DNA of 64,000 nt. Source: Flammeovirgaceae bacterium BBD 1991-12 (GTDB lineage: Bacteria > Bacteroidota > Bacteroidia > Cytophagales > Cyclobacteriaceae). Positions 46,497 to 54,871 of the stretch are shown here, one piece after another (within the stretch, counting starts at the first letter, position 1; each line of letters starts with the position of its first letter). The notes beneath the pieces were generated by a model. It had not been told where the DNA came from and ran no database searches. It saw only the letters and a program-made list of their open reading frames with translations. The position numbers and the translations under genes are program-made. The stretch spans positions 1-64,000 of the forward strand of contig LYSV01000011.1 of the NCBI GenBank assembly GCA_001657315.1, read 5' to 3'.

Positions 46497-47329
46497 AGCA
46501 ATTGTTTGACAAGGTTTCGTCAAAATGTAGCCGGCTCGCTACCCGGTCCTACAGCACCTCTTTTTCCTTAGGTATCCGATGTCTGTCACCGGAATTGAGA
46601 GACCCCATATGTGGTATTTACGGGTTTGTACGTTTTGCCGACGAAATAGTGGACACATTCCACGATTACAATAAAACCGAGCTGTTGGAAAGGTTTAAAA
46701 CCGACACCTATCAGGCCATAGAAGATGGCATAAGCCTGAATCCTATTCTCAACAGCTTCCAGCACGTGGTCAGGAAGTACAATGTAGATCACGACCTCAT
46801 CGATCAGTTTCTGTACAGCATGGAAATGGACCTGACGGAACAGCAGTATGACCAGGAGAAGTTTGAAATCTATATCCTGGGCTCAGCAGAGGTAGTGGGG
46901 CTGATGTGTCTGAAGGTTTTTTGTAAAGGTGATCAGAAGCAATATGACGAATTAAAACCTTATGCCATGAAGCTGGGGTCGGCTTTTCAAAAGATCAATT
47001 TCCTGCGCGACCTGGAGGCAGACTATGTGGACATGGGGCGGACCTATTTTCCCGGACTCGAAATGTCGGAGTTCAATATGGAAAACAAACGGACCATAGA
47101 AGAGGATATAGAAGAGGATTTCAAAATGGGCTTCGAGGGGATTAAAAGGCTACCCCGCAGCGCAAAATTCGGTGTTTATCTGGCCTATGTTTACTATTAC
47201 AACCTCTTTAAGAAGATCAAAAAGACACATCCCGCTCATGTATTGAATCAAAGAATCAGAATTCCCAACCAACGAAAGCTGTCCATTCTTTGTTATTCCT
47301 ATGTCAAACATCGCTTAAACCTCATCTGA
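46493..47329 (+). CDS. crtB: Phytoene synthase CrtB
   Basis: A 278-residue enzyme that condenses two geranylgeranyl diphosphates into phytoene. Two Asp-rich motifs bind magnesium diphosphate: RFADEIVDTFHD (about residues 44-55) and NFLRDLEADYVDMGRTYFP (about 169-187). The SYSTSFSLG start motif is present. Its ATG overlaps the crtI stop and its TGA overlaps the idi ATG by one base. Confidence 0.96.
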   Translation: MKQLFDKVSSKCSRLATRSYSTSFSLGIRCLSPELRDPICGIYGFVRFADEIVDTFHDYNKTELLERFKTDTYQAIEDGISLNPILNSFQHVVRKYNVDHDLIDQFLYSMEMDLTEQQYDQEKFEIYILGSAEVVGLMCLKVFCKGDQKQYDELKPYAMKLGSAFQKINFLRDLEADYVDMGRTYFPGLEMSEFNMENKRTIEEDIEEDFKMGFEGIKRLPRSAKFGVYLAYVYYYNLFKKIKKTHPAHVLNQRIRIPNQRKLSILCYSYVKHRLNLI

Positions 47330-47856
47330 TGAAGGAACATGTGGTACTTGTGGACGGCCAGGACAGGACGCTGGGAACTATGGAGAAGCTGGAGGCACAC
47401 CAGCGTGGTGTCCTTCATCGCGCTTTCTCGGTTCTGGTATTCAATACACGTGGTGAACTTATGTTGCAAAAAAGAGCTCAGGATAAGTACCACTCAGGCG
47501 GGCTTTGGACCAATACCTGCTGCAGCCACCCCCGAATGAATGAAACCGTAGAGTACGCTACACGCCGACGCCTGCAGGAAGAGATGGGAATAGACGTACA
47601 ACCCGTATTCCTTGATAAATTTATCTACAAAGCAGAACTGGACAGGGATCTTATTGAATACGAACTGGATCATGTCTATACGGCCATCTATGATGGTGAT
47701 CCCTTACTGAACTATGATGAGGCAGAAGACTGGAGGCTTGTCTCCCTGGATGAGCTTCGTGATCATATGGCCCAATACCCTGATGAATATACAGCGTGGT
47801 TCAAGATCATTATGAACCGGTATGTTCAAACTTCACACATTTTGGAGATCGTGTAA
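47329..47856 (+). CDS. idi: Type 1 isopentenyl-diphosphate delta-isomerase
   Basis: A 175-residue Nudix-family enzyme interconverting isopentenyl and dimethylallyl diphosphate and so feeding carotenoid precursors. The active-site Cys lies in LWTNTCCSHPR; the Nudix-like helix is RRRLQEEMGID; catalytic Glu is in the YELDHVYTAI region. ATG at 47329 overlaps the crtB TGA by one base; reading from an upstream Met would extend into crtB. After it a 232-base gap separates the photolyase group. Confidence 0.95.
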   Translation: MKEHVVLVDGQDRTLGTMEKLEAHQRGVLHRAFSVLVFNTRGELMLQKRAQDKYHSGGLWTNTCCSHPRMNETVEYATRRRLQEEMGIDVQPVFLDKFIYKAELDRDLIEYELDHVYTAIYDGDPLLNYDEAEDWRLVSLDELRDHMAQYPDEYTAWFKIIMNRYVQTSHILEIV

Positions 47857-48088
47857 ACATAGCATCCCGCGGGCTGTTATTTAGTTAGTTGCATTATGGG
47901 AGTTTGCCGGGATAATGTTGCTCCAAAGACTCTTTAGCTTATAATGGCAGTGACGCAGAATGATCTGTGAGGACACTGACCGTTGGAGAAGGAGACAGTA
48001 GTAATACGAAATGTGTTCCTGCCCTTAAGGAGCTGGCCTTATCGATTTGGTTTACCCCGAATATGTATTAAAAATCAAATGTTGTTTT

Positions 48089-48265
48089 ATGTTTTCACTG
48101 TTTAAATCAGACCCTGTAAAAAAGTTAAAGAAGAAAAAATCTCAATTGCTGGAAGAGGCCATGCAGGTGCAGCGTTCGGGTGATCTCAAGCTATACGCAA
48201 AAAAAATGGAAGCCATAGAGGAGCTGGAGCGCGAGATCCAAAAGCTACAGGGCACGGATGAGTAA
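48089..48265 (+). CDS. Lacal_2735 family small protein
   Basis: A 58-residue protein beginning MFSLFKSDPVKKLKKKKSQ with two charged helices (LLEEAMQVQRSGDLKLYAKK, MEAIEELEREIQKLQ). This is the Lacal_2735 (DUF6435) family, common and uncharacterised in Bacteroidota. ATG at 48089 fits the family start. The last eight bases overlap the photolyase gene, so it is its translational partner. Confidence 0.85.
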   Translation: MFSLFKSDPVKKLKKKKSQLLEEAMQVQRSGDLKLYAKKMEAIEELEREIQKLQGTDE

Positions 48266-49562
48266 GCCTCTTTTGAATATATTCTGGTTCCGGCGCGATC
48301 TCCGGCTTGAAGACAATCGGGGCCTGTACGAGGCTCTTAATGATGATCTTCCGGTCCTGCCAGTCTTTATTTTTGATTCCAATATTCTGGATGACCTGGA
48401 AGACAAGTCAGATGCACGTCTCAGCTTCATTCATAAAGAGGTAACTGCCATTAATGAGACGTTGAAGGAAAAAGGGAGTGGTATCCGGACTTTTTACGGA
48501 AACCCCACCGAGATCTGGAAAAAGATCCTGGAGGAACACAACATCAAAACCATTTTCCTGAACAGGGATTATGAACCCTACGCGACAAAGCGGGATGAAG
48601 AAGTCAAAAAGATAGCTGATGAAAAAGGAGTTGAATTCAAGCTCTTTAAGGATCATGTCATTCTGGAGCCTCACGAGGTATTGAAGGATGATGGCAGTCC
48701 TTATGTTGTATTCACCCCATTCAGCAAAAGGTGGAAGGAAGAACTGACGGAAGAGGATCTCATTTCTGTACCCTCAGCACTTTACTTTACCAATTTTGTA
48801 CAGATGTCCAATACACCGGTAACTGCACTTTCTACCATGGGTTTTCAGACCTCTGATATCGAAATTCCGTCCGGTACACTGGAGGATGCCCTGCTGGAAA
48901 AGTACGCAGAGCGCAGGGATCACCCGGCAATAGAAGGTACGTCACGCCTGGGTATACACCTCCGGTTTGGCACGATCAGTATCCGTAACATAGCACAGCG
49001 GGCCGAAAAAAAAAGCGGCACCTTTCTCAATGAGCTGATCTGGCGTGAGTTTTACCAGATGATACTCTGGCATTTCCCCCGGGTGGTGAACGAGAATTTC
49101 AAAAAACAGTACAATAGCGTCCCATGGCGTAATGATCTCAATGAATTTCAGGCGTGGTGTGAGGGTAAGACCGGCTATCCTATTGTGGACGCCGGTATGC
49201 GTCAGTTGAATGAAACGGGTTATATGCATAACCGTGTCAGGATGATCGTGGCCAGCTTTCTGACCAAACATCTGCTGATAGACTGGCGCTGGGGAGAGGC
49301 TTATTTTGCCAAAAAACTATTGGACTACGAACTGGCATCCAACAACGGAGGTTGGCAGTGGGCCGCAGGCACTGGCACGGATGCACAGCCCTATTTCCGC
49401 ATTTTCAATCCGGAATCCCAAACCCGCAAGTTCGACCCGGAATTAAAGTACATTAAAAGATGGGTGCCTGATTTTCAGGAACTGGCCTATCCAAAACCTG
49501 TAGTAGATCATAAATATGCCCGTGAACGTTGTCTGGAAACTTTCAAGGAGGCATTGTCATGA
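48258..49562 (+). CDS. Cryptochrome/DNA photolyase
   Basis: A 434-residue flavoprotein. The N-terminal antenna domain starts with NIFWFRRDLRLEDNRGLYEA; the FAD domain has GTSRLGIHLRFGTISIRNIA, LIWREFYQMILWHFP, TGYPIVDAGMRQLNETGYMH, NRVRMIVASFLTKHLLIDWR and NNGGWQWAAGTGTDAQPYFR. This is the class I CPD photolyase pattern; the enzyme repairs pyrimidine dimers using blue light. A sensory cryptochrome role cannot be excluded. The gene overlaps Lacal_2735 by eight bases and the SDR gene by four bases (ATGA). Confidence 0.95.
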   Translation: MSKPLLNIFWFRRDLRLEDNRGLYEALNDDLPVLPVFIFDSNILDDLEDKSDARLSFIHKEVTAINETLKEKGSGIRTFYGNPTEIWKKILEEHNIKTIFLNRDYEPYATKRDEEVKKIADEKGVEFKLFKDHVILEPHEVLKDDGSPYVVFTPFSKRWKEELTEEDLISVPSALYFTNFVQMSNTPVTALSTMGFQTSDIEIPSGTLEDALLEKYAERRDHPAIEGTSRLGIHLRFGTISIRNIAQRAEKKSGTFLNELIWREFYQMILWHFPRVVNENFKKQYNSVPWRNDLNEFQAWCEGKTGYPIVDAGMRQLNETGYMHNRVRMIVASFLTKHLLIDWRWGEAYFAKKLLDYELASNNGGWQWAAGTGTDAQPYFRIFNPESQTRKFDPELKYIKRWVPDFQELAYPKPVVDHKYARERCLETFKEALS

Positions 49563-51004
49563 ACATTCTGCTGACAGGATCCACCGGATATATCGGCAGG
49601 AGACTGTTGCCGGCCCTGGTACATCAGGGACACCATGTTATTTGCATAGTCAGGGATAAACGGCGCTTCGACTATGATGACTTTGATGAGACTTTTCTGG
49701 AGCATATCACCGTACTGGAGGCAGATCTAAGCCGCGAAAGTGACCTGACAAGGCTACCCGGTGAGATTGATGTGGCGTATTACCTCATTCACTCCCTCAC
49801 ACAATCCTATGGCCGTTTTGAAGAGACCGAACAGCTTACCGCGAGCAACTTTGTGCAATACATCACCAAAACAAAGTGCAGGCAGGTCATTTACCTTGGC
49901 GGTATAGCCAACGACGACAACCTTTCCAAACATCTTGCCTCCCGGAAAAACGTAGAGAATGAGCTGATCAGATCCAACATACCCGTGACGGTATTGCGGG
50001 CAGCTATAATAATTGGTTCGGGAAGTGCATCCTTTGAGATCATCCGAGACCTGGTAGAAAAGTTACCCGTTATGATCGCTCCCAAATGGTTGAAGAGTAA
50101 GTGCCAACCCATTAGTATAAGGAATGTGATCGGGTACCTGACGGGTGTTATGCTAAACGAAAAAGCATACAATAAGGTATTTGACCTTGGCGGCCCTGAC
50201 ATCCTTTCCTACAGGGAAATGCTGTTAAAGTACGCCCGGGTAAGGCGGTTAAAAAGACTGATCATTTCCGTACCCGTACTTTCTCCAAAAATATCCTCAC
50301 TCTGGCTTTATTTCGTTACTTCTACAGCCTACACACTGGCCAGAAATCTTGTAGACAGTATGAAAAACGATGTGATCGTTCAAAACCACGGGATCCATGA
50401 GGTAGTCCCTATCACGTTATTGTCCTTTGAGGAATCACTCAGGAGAGCTTTCAGCAAGATCAGCCAAAAGAGTGTGATCTCCAGCTGGAAAGACGCTATT
50501 TCCCACCATGCCCTGGACAAAAACTTTCTGGATTATGTGGAGGTACCTCAATACGGCTGTTTTCATGACGTCCGCAAGGTGGAATTCAAACGCAGTACGG
50601 CTGACGTCCTGAAAAATGTATGGCAGATCGGTGGGGACCGTGGCTGGTACTTTGGCAATTTTCTGTGGAAGATAAGAGGGGTGATGGACCAGCTCGCCGG
50701 TGGTGTTGGCTTGAGAAGAGGGCGCAGGGACCAGCTGGATCTCAAGGCGGGTGATTCGCTGGATTTCTGGCGTGTGCTACTGGCGGACCGAAAGAAAATG
50801 CACCTGCTGCTTTATGCCGAAATGAAGCTTCCCGGAGAGGCATGGCTTGAATTCAGGATCAGGGATTGTCCGTCAGGCAAAATGCTCGTACAGCGCGCTA
50901 CCTTTCGCCCCCTGGGATTATGGGGCAGGGTTTACTGGTACCTGGTAGCCCCCTTTCACAACATCATTTTTCCAAAAATGGCCAAAAACATAGTGACATA
51001 CTGA
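49559..51004 (+). CDS. SDR oxidoreductase with C-terminal DUF2867
   Basis: A 482-residue protein. The N-terminal NAD(P)-binding SDR domain (1-295) has TGSTGYIGRRLLPALVHQGH and VIYLGGIANDDNLSKHLASR, then VTVLRAAIIIGSGSASFEII. The C-terminal DUF2867 part (about 310-475) has QYGCFHDVRKVEF, GGDRGWYFGNFLWKIRGVMD, GDSLDFWRVL. The two-domain form is often found beside photolyase and carotenoid genes; its reaction is unknown. Start ATG at 49559 overlaps the photolyase stop. Confidence 0.9.
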   Translation: MNILLTGSTGYIGRRLLPALVHQGHHVICIVRDKRRFDYDDFDETFLEHITVLEADLSRESDLTRLPGEIDVAYYLIHSLTQSYGRFEETEQLTASNFVQYITKTKCRQVIYLGGIANDDNLSKHLASRKNVENELIRSNIPVTVLRAAIIIGSGSASFEIIRDLVEKLPVMIAPKWLKSKCQPISIRNVIGYLTGVMLNEKAYNKVFDLGGPDILSYREMLLKYARVRRLKRLIISVPVLSPKISSLWLYFVTSTAYTLARNLVDSMKNDVIVQNHGIHEVVPITLLSFEESLRRAFSKISQKSVISSWKDAISHHALDKNFLDYVEVPQYGCFHDVRKVEFKRSTADVLKNVWQIGGDRGWYFGNFLWKIRGVMDQLAGGVGLRRGRRDQLDLKAGDSLDFWRVLLADRKKMHLLLYAEMKLPGEAWLEFRIRDCPSGKMLVQRATFRPLGLWGRVYWYLVAPFHNIIFPKMAKNIVTY

Positions 51005-51017
51005 TTGTTTTAATGAT

Positions 51018-51494
51018 ATGAAGGTTTACACATTAAAACGGAAACAGTTCCTTCCCATTCCGCTGGAGGAGGCATGGGATTTTTTCTCTTCGCCCCGGAA
51101 CCTGAAGGAGATCACCCCACAGCATATGAAGTTTGACATTAAGTATATTTCCGGAGGGGACCGTATGTATGCCGGTCAGATCATACGATATATTGTGAAT
51201 GTACTTCCCGGAATACCCGTGAAATGGACAACCGAGATCACACATGTAAATGAACCTTTGTATTTTGTGGATGAACAACGGTTTGGCCCGTATGCATTAT
51301 GGCATCATCAGCACCACTTCAGAGCGGTGGACGGCGGTGTGGAAATGGTGGACGAAGTGAATTATGCCATTCCTTTCGGATTTTTGGGGCGGTTTGCCAA
51401 CTGGCTGTTTGTTGGCAGACAGGTAAACGCTATCTTTGACTTTCGTTTTGAAATATTAAAAAACCTGTTCAGAGATAAAAAAGTGGCAGCATGA
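51018..51494 (+). CDS. SRPBCC (START-like) ligand-binding protein
   Basis: A 158-residue protein of the SRPBCC fold: YTLKRKQFLPIPLEEAWDFF, SSPRNLKEITPQHM, VKWTTEITHVNEPLYFVDEQ, FGPYALWHHQHHF, and VDEVNYAIPFGFLGRFANWL. These small helix-grip proteins bind hydrophobic ligands; the carotenoid context suggests a pigment or membrane-lipid ligand, an inference only. It follows the SDR gene by 13 bases and overlaps crtZ by four. Confidence 0.88.
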   Translation: MKVYTLKRKQFLPIPLEEAWDFFSSPRNLKEITPQHMKFDIKYISGGDRMYAGQIIRYIVNVLPGIPVKWTTEITHVNEPLYFVDEQRFGPYALWHHQHHFRAVDGGVEMVDEVNYAIPFGFLGRFANWLFVGRQVNAIFDFRFEILKNLFRDKKVAA

Positions 51495-51961
51495 GCATTT
51501 GGGTCATTGTTCTTTGTGCGTTGATCACCATTGGCACCTTCCTGTTTATGGAGTTTGTAGCCTGGTTTACCCACAAGTACATTATGCATGGATTTCTTTG
51601 GACATGGCACAAATCACATCATACAAAACATGATCATACCTTTGAGCGGAATGATCTGTTCGCCGTGGTTTTCAGCCTGCCCAGTATAGCGCTCATTATG
51701 ATATCCACTTCCTTTTACCCCTCGCCCTATCTGACCGCTGCAGGGATCGGCATATTCTGCTACGGCGCCTTCTATGTTATATTCCACGACATCATCGTGC
51801 ATCAAAGAATAAAGTGGAGACCCAAAAAGAGAAGCAGATACCTGGATCGAATGATCAGGGCACATTATATACACCACAAGGTGAGAACCAAGGAAGATGC
51901 CGAGGCTTTTGGTTTTTTATATGCTCCGAAAAAATACGAGGATGCCAACGTACATGAGTAG
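51491..51961 (+). CDS. crtZ: Beta-carotene hydroxylase CrtZ
   Basis: A 156-residue di-iron membrane hydroxylase that adds 3-hydroxyl groups to beta-ionone rings. His clusters are FTHKYIMHGF (His-x4-His), WHKSHHTKHDH (HxxHH), FHDIIVHQR (His-x4-His) and HYIHHKVR (HxxHH). Three or four membrane helices. It is last in the photolyase-SDR-SRPBCC group, overlapping SRPBCC by ATGA. Its product implies a hydroxylated carotenoid such as zeaxanthin, which needs a lycopene cyclase not found in this window. Confidence 0.95.
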   Translation: MSIWVIVLCALITIGTFLFMEFVAWFTHKYIMHGFLWTWHKSHHTKHDHTFERNDLFAVVFSLPSIALIMISTSFYPSPYLTAAGIGIFCYGAFYVIFHDIIVHQRIKWRPKKRSRYLDRMIRAHYIHHKVRTKEDAEAFGFLYAPKKYEDANVHE

Positions 51962-52003
51962 TTTCTGAGCAATTCCAGTTTACCATCATCCACGGCCAAC
52001 AGA

Positions 52004-53083
52004 TCATCCACTACCTTTTGCCCTTTTATAGAGTTTTGCAGGGGGTACAATAAAAACAGACAGATTGAAGTAAACGGTAGTACGTACATCCAGCTCGATG
52101 AGACTATTTCTTCGGTTTTCACGAGGCTCTGAAAGAAAAATATTGAGAGGTACCCTGTAGCCTGCCGTCGCACCTACCCATAGCCAGTCGTATACCTCTC
52201 TTTCCACCCTCAGATGGGACCGCACAGATGACCGCCTGAACTCCAGCCCGGTAAACCCGGCCAGCACACTATCCTGCACATGGTAGCTGGCACCCTGCAG
52301 CTCAGCCGTGGCATAAAAATGAAAGGTATTGGAAGGTGAGTAGCGAAGTTTAGCACTTTTTGGAAGTAGTAATTCAAGCCCCCAATGCAATGAAAAGTCA
52401 TTGTTGTAAATCAGTAGTGGAAAAACGGCAGGCTGCCCCAGGTCATAACCGAAGGATATCCCATACCCCAGCTCTTTATTGGGATTTGCCCGCTTACCGT
52501 AGATAACCGCAAAGGAAGATTTGAGCTGGTCGAGGAAATTCCTGAACTGTGGTTCATCACTGTTCAGAGAATTATTGAGAAAGACAAAAAGGAAACGTTC
52601 ATTTTCCAGGTCCTTTTTAAAATAAAAGCTTGACATGATCCGTTTCAGGGATTTGTCTTCAAACCGTTCGAAAAAAGGATGCCCGGGCTGTGATATTCTG
52701 TCAAACTTAAACTGCTCATGACGGTACCCAAAACCTCCGATCAGGTTGACTTCTTTTTTAAGGATGACCGGGAATTTGAATTTGACCTGACGGATCAGAT
52801 TTTGTGTTACCCTTGCACCTGCATCCCCCACCAGTCCGGACATTGCATCGATATTGAAGTTGCTCAATGCTTCCCATTCCAGCTCTATGAATTTAGGTCT
52901 GGGCTTGAAACGCTCAGCCGCCTGCTGCATCTTTTGAGTGCTTTTTATAGTGATCCTTTCATCCTGCTGAGCCTGGAGGATATCAGGGGCCATCACCGCC
53001 AGTACCACCAATAGTCTCCAAAAAAATCCGTTGCCACAGAACGATGAAGTTCTGAAGCTCTCAAAATCAAACAATAAAAACAC
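52004..53083 (-). CDS. DUF6268-type outer-membrane beta-barrel protein
   Basis: A 359-residue secreted protein. A hydrophobic signal (WRLLVVLAVMAPDILQAQ) is followed by a beta-barrel of alternating strands such as VNLIGGFGYRHEQFKFD, YGISFGYDLGQPAVFPLLIY and TFHFYATAELQGASYHVQ, matching DUF6268. Start is GTG at 53083; a TTG three codons later is possible. It probably sits in the outer membrane. Function unknown. It converges on crtZ with 42 bases between the stops. Confidence 0.75.
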   Translation of the reverse strand: MFLLFDFESFRTSSFCGNGFFWRLLVVLAVMAPDILQAQQDERITIKSTQKMQQAAERFKPRPKFIELEWEALSNFNIDAMSGLVGDAGARVTQNLIRQVKFKFPVILKKEVNLIGGFGYRHEQFKFDRISQPGHPFFERFEDKSLKRIMSSFYFKKDLENERFLFVFLNNSLNSDEPQFRNFLDQLKSSFAVIYGKRANPNKELGYGISFGYDLGQPAVFPLLIYNNDFSLHWGLELLLPKSAKLRYSPSNTFHFYATAELQGASYHVQDSVLAGFTGLEFRRSSVRSHLRVEREVYDWLWVGATAGYRVPLNIFLSEPRENRRNSLIELDVRTTVYFNLSVFIVPPAKLYKRAKGSG

Positions 53084-53294
53084 AACTCTACCAATATAGA
53101 AAATTCATAGCACTTACTGCACCTGTTTCTGCCTTGACATTGGGATATGTAAAGAACCTGTCAAACGGGAAAATGGTTATTGCATTACTTGTCAGGTATG
53201 GGGAATAACAGAGAGAACCGGCTTCCCTCAGGCTAAGTGTGTAAGAGGTAAAAACAGGAACGGAGATCCGGTAAAGATCAATCCCAAACTTTTC

Positions 53295-53302
53295 TATATT
53301 TG
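53295..53302 (+). promoter_or_regulatory. -7 promoter box of pyrR-pyrB
   Basis: TATATTTG is an exact TAnnTTTG match ending eight bases before the TTG start of pyrR, predicting an almost leaderless transcript. No -33 TTG is seen at normal spacing. Confidence 0.5.
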
Positions 53303-53309
53303 CAATGGT

Positions 53310-53861
53310 TTGAGCACACAACGTAAACTGATCTTTAATTCCGACCTTCTGAGTATCACTGTCAGCAGGCTCTGCCATCAGCTTATTGAGGTTCACGGAA
53401 ACTTTGAAGACACTGCCGTACTAGGGTTGCAGCCCAGAGGGATCTATCTGGCGCAAATGATCCACAACCGGCTGGAGAAGGAAACGGGGCATCCTATTGA
53501 CCTCGGTTATCTGGACACCACCTTTTACCGGGATGATTTCAGAAGACGGGAAACACCGGCAAAAGCGAACAGTACCAGGGTGGATTTCATCATTGAGGGG
53601 CAGAACGTTGTGCTGATCGACGATGTGCTTTTTACAGGCAGGTCCGTCAGAGCCGCACTGGACGCTATGATGGCTTTTGGAAGGCCCAGAAGTGTAGAGC
53701 TGCTGGTGCTGATAGACAGAAAATACGCCAGACATCTGCCGATATCCGCCGACTATGTGGGGCAGTATGTCAATACCATTGAATCGCAGCGGGTGCTGGT
53801 GGAACTGGAAGCACAGGGATTTAAGAAAAACAGGATCTGGTTGGTCAATAAGGAAAACTAA
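53310..53861 (+). CDS. pyrR: PyrR bifunctional regulator / uracil phosphoribosyltransferase
   Basis: A 183-residue PRTase-fold protein. The PRPP-binding motif is VVLIDDVLFTGRSVRAAL; other traits are AVLGLQPRGIYLAQMIHNRL, YLDTTFYRDDFRRRE and the conserved late LIDRKYARHLPISADYVG. In Firmicutes PyrR attenuates pyr mRNA and converts uracil to UMP. The start is TTG at 53310; an ATG at 53305 in another frame stops at once. It precedes pyrB by two bases. No attenuator hairpin was seen upstream. Confidence 0.93.
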   Translation: MSTQRKLIFNSDLLSITVSRLCHQLIEVHGNFEDTAVLGLQPRGIYLAQMIHNRLEKETGHPIDLGYLDTTFYRDDFRRRETPAKANSTRVDFIIEGQNVVLIDDVLFTGRSVRAALDAMMAFGRPRSVELLVLIDRKYARHLPISADYVGQYVNTIESQRVLVELEAQGFKKNRIWLVNKEN

Positions 53862-53863
53862 AT

Positions 53864-54787
53864 ATGTCGCAATTAAGTCAGAAACATCTCCTTGGCATAA
53901 AAAACATTAACAGAGAGGACCTGGAACTGATATTTGAGACGGCGACCAAATTCAAGGAAGTGATCAACCGGCCTATCAAGAAGGTTCCTTCCTTACGTGA
54001 TATTACCATTGCCAATGTATTCTTTGAAAACTCCACCAGAACACGGCTGTCATTTGAGCTTGCAGAAAAAAGGCTTTCTGCTGATGTGATCAATTTTTCA
54101 TCATCTACCAGTTCAGTAAAAAAAGGCGAGACACTGTTGGATACGGTCAATAACATTCTGGCAATGAAAGTAGACATGGTGGTGATGCGACACAGCAGCC
54201 CGGGAGCACCACATTTTCTGTCCCGGCATGTGGATGCCAATATTGTCAATGCCGGTGACGGAACCCACGAGCACCCCACACAGGCACTGCTTGACACCTT
54301 TTCCATTCACCAGAAGTATGGATCCCTCGAAGGACTGAAAGTGGCCATTATTGGAGACATACTTCATTCCAGAGTGGCCATCAGTAACATCTTTGCGCTT
54401 CAGAAACTGGGTGCGGAAGTGATGGTTTGCGGGCCGAATACGCTGCTTCCGAAGTACATATCCTCCCTTGGAGTAAAAGTGGAACTGGAAGTGAAAGAAG
54501 CCTTAAAATGGTGCGATGTGGCGAATGTTCTGCGAATACAGCTCGAACGGCAACAGATCAAATACTTTCCTTCTCTTAGGGAATACTCGCTGTATTACGG
54601 CATCAACAAGCAGCTGCTGGATGGATTGAACAGGGAGATCACCATCATGCACCCCGGCCCCATTAACCGTGGCGTGGAACTCAACAGCGACGTAGCCGAT
54701 TCTGACCATTCCATCATTCTGGAGCAAGTGGAAAACGGAGTAGCTGTAAGGATGGCAGTGCTCTACCTGCTGGCAGGGGTGAATTGA
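53864..54787 (+). CDS. pyrB: Aspartate carbamoyltransferase catalytic subunit
   Basis: A 307-residue enzyme forming N-carbamoyl-aspartate in pyrimidine synthesis. Carbamoyl-phosphate loop ENSTRTRLSFELAEKRL (Ser-Thr-Arg-Thr-Arg), HPTQALLDTFS, MVVMRHSSPGAP and MHPGPINRGVE are all present. Length typical. It starts two bases after pyrR, giving a regulator-enzyme operon. A regulatory pyrI gene is not adjacent. Confidence 0.96.
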   Translation: MSQLSQKHLLGIKNINREDLELIFETATKFKEVINRPIKKVPSLRDITIANVFFENSTRTRLSFELAEKRLSADVINFSSSTSSVKKGETLLDTVNNILAMKVDMVVMRHSSPGAPHFLSRHVDANIVNAGDGTHEHPTQALLDTFSIHQKYGSLEGLKVAIIGDILHSRVAISNIFALQKLGAEVMVCGPNTLLPKYISSLGVKVELEVKEALKWCDVANVLRIQLERQQIKYFPSLREYSLYYGINKQLLDGLNREITIMHPGPINRGVELNSDVADSDHSIILEQVENGVAVRMAVLYLLAGVN

Positions 54788-54843
54788 ATGGACTGATGAC
54801 TGAATAATTGATCAGCAAGTAGACACCTTGCTGTCGCAGCATA

Positions 54844-54871
54844 GAAAAAAAGGATCCTTATTCAAGGGATC
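54844..54871 (-). terminator. Terminator of the carboxypeptidase-like-domain gene
   Basis: On the minus strand GATCCCTT-GAAT-AAGGATCC with one bulge is followed by seven T (complement of 54844-54851 region). It begins at the stop codon of the gene and ends it efficiently. Confidence 0.6.

Noticed and set aside
53088-53396. 102-codon minus-strand frame overlapping the pyrR start
   Set aside because: It overlaps the well-supported pyrR gene and its promoter, lacks a ribosome site, and shows no clear family; the faint resemblance to an oxidase or YcaO-type pattern was not convincing.
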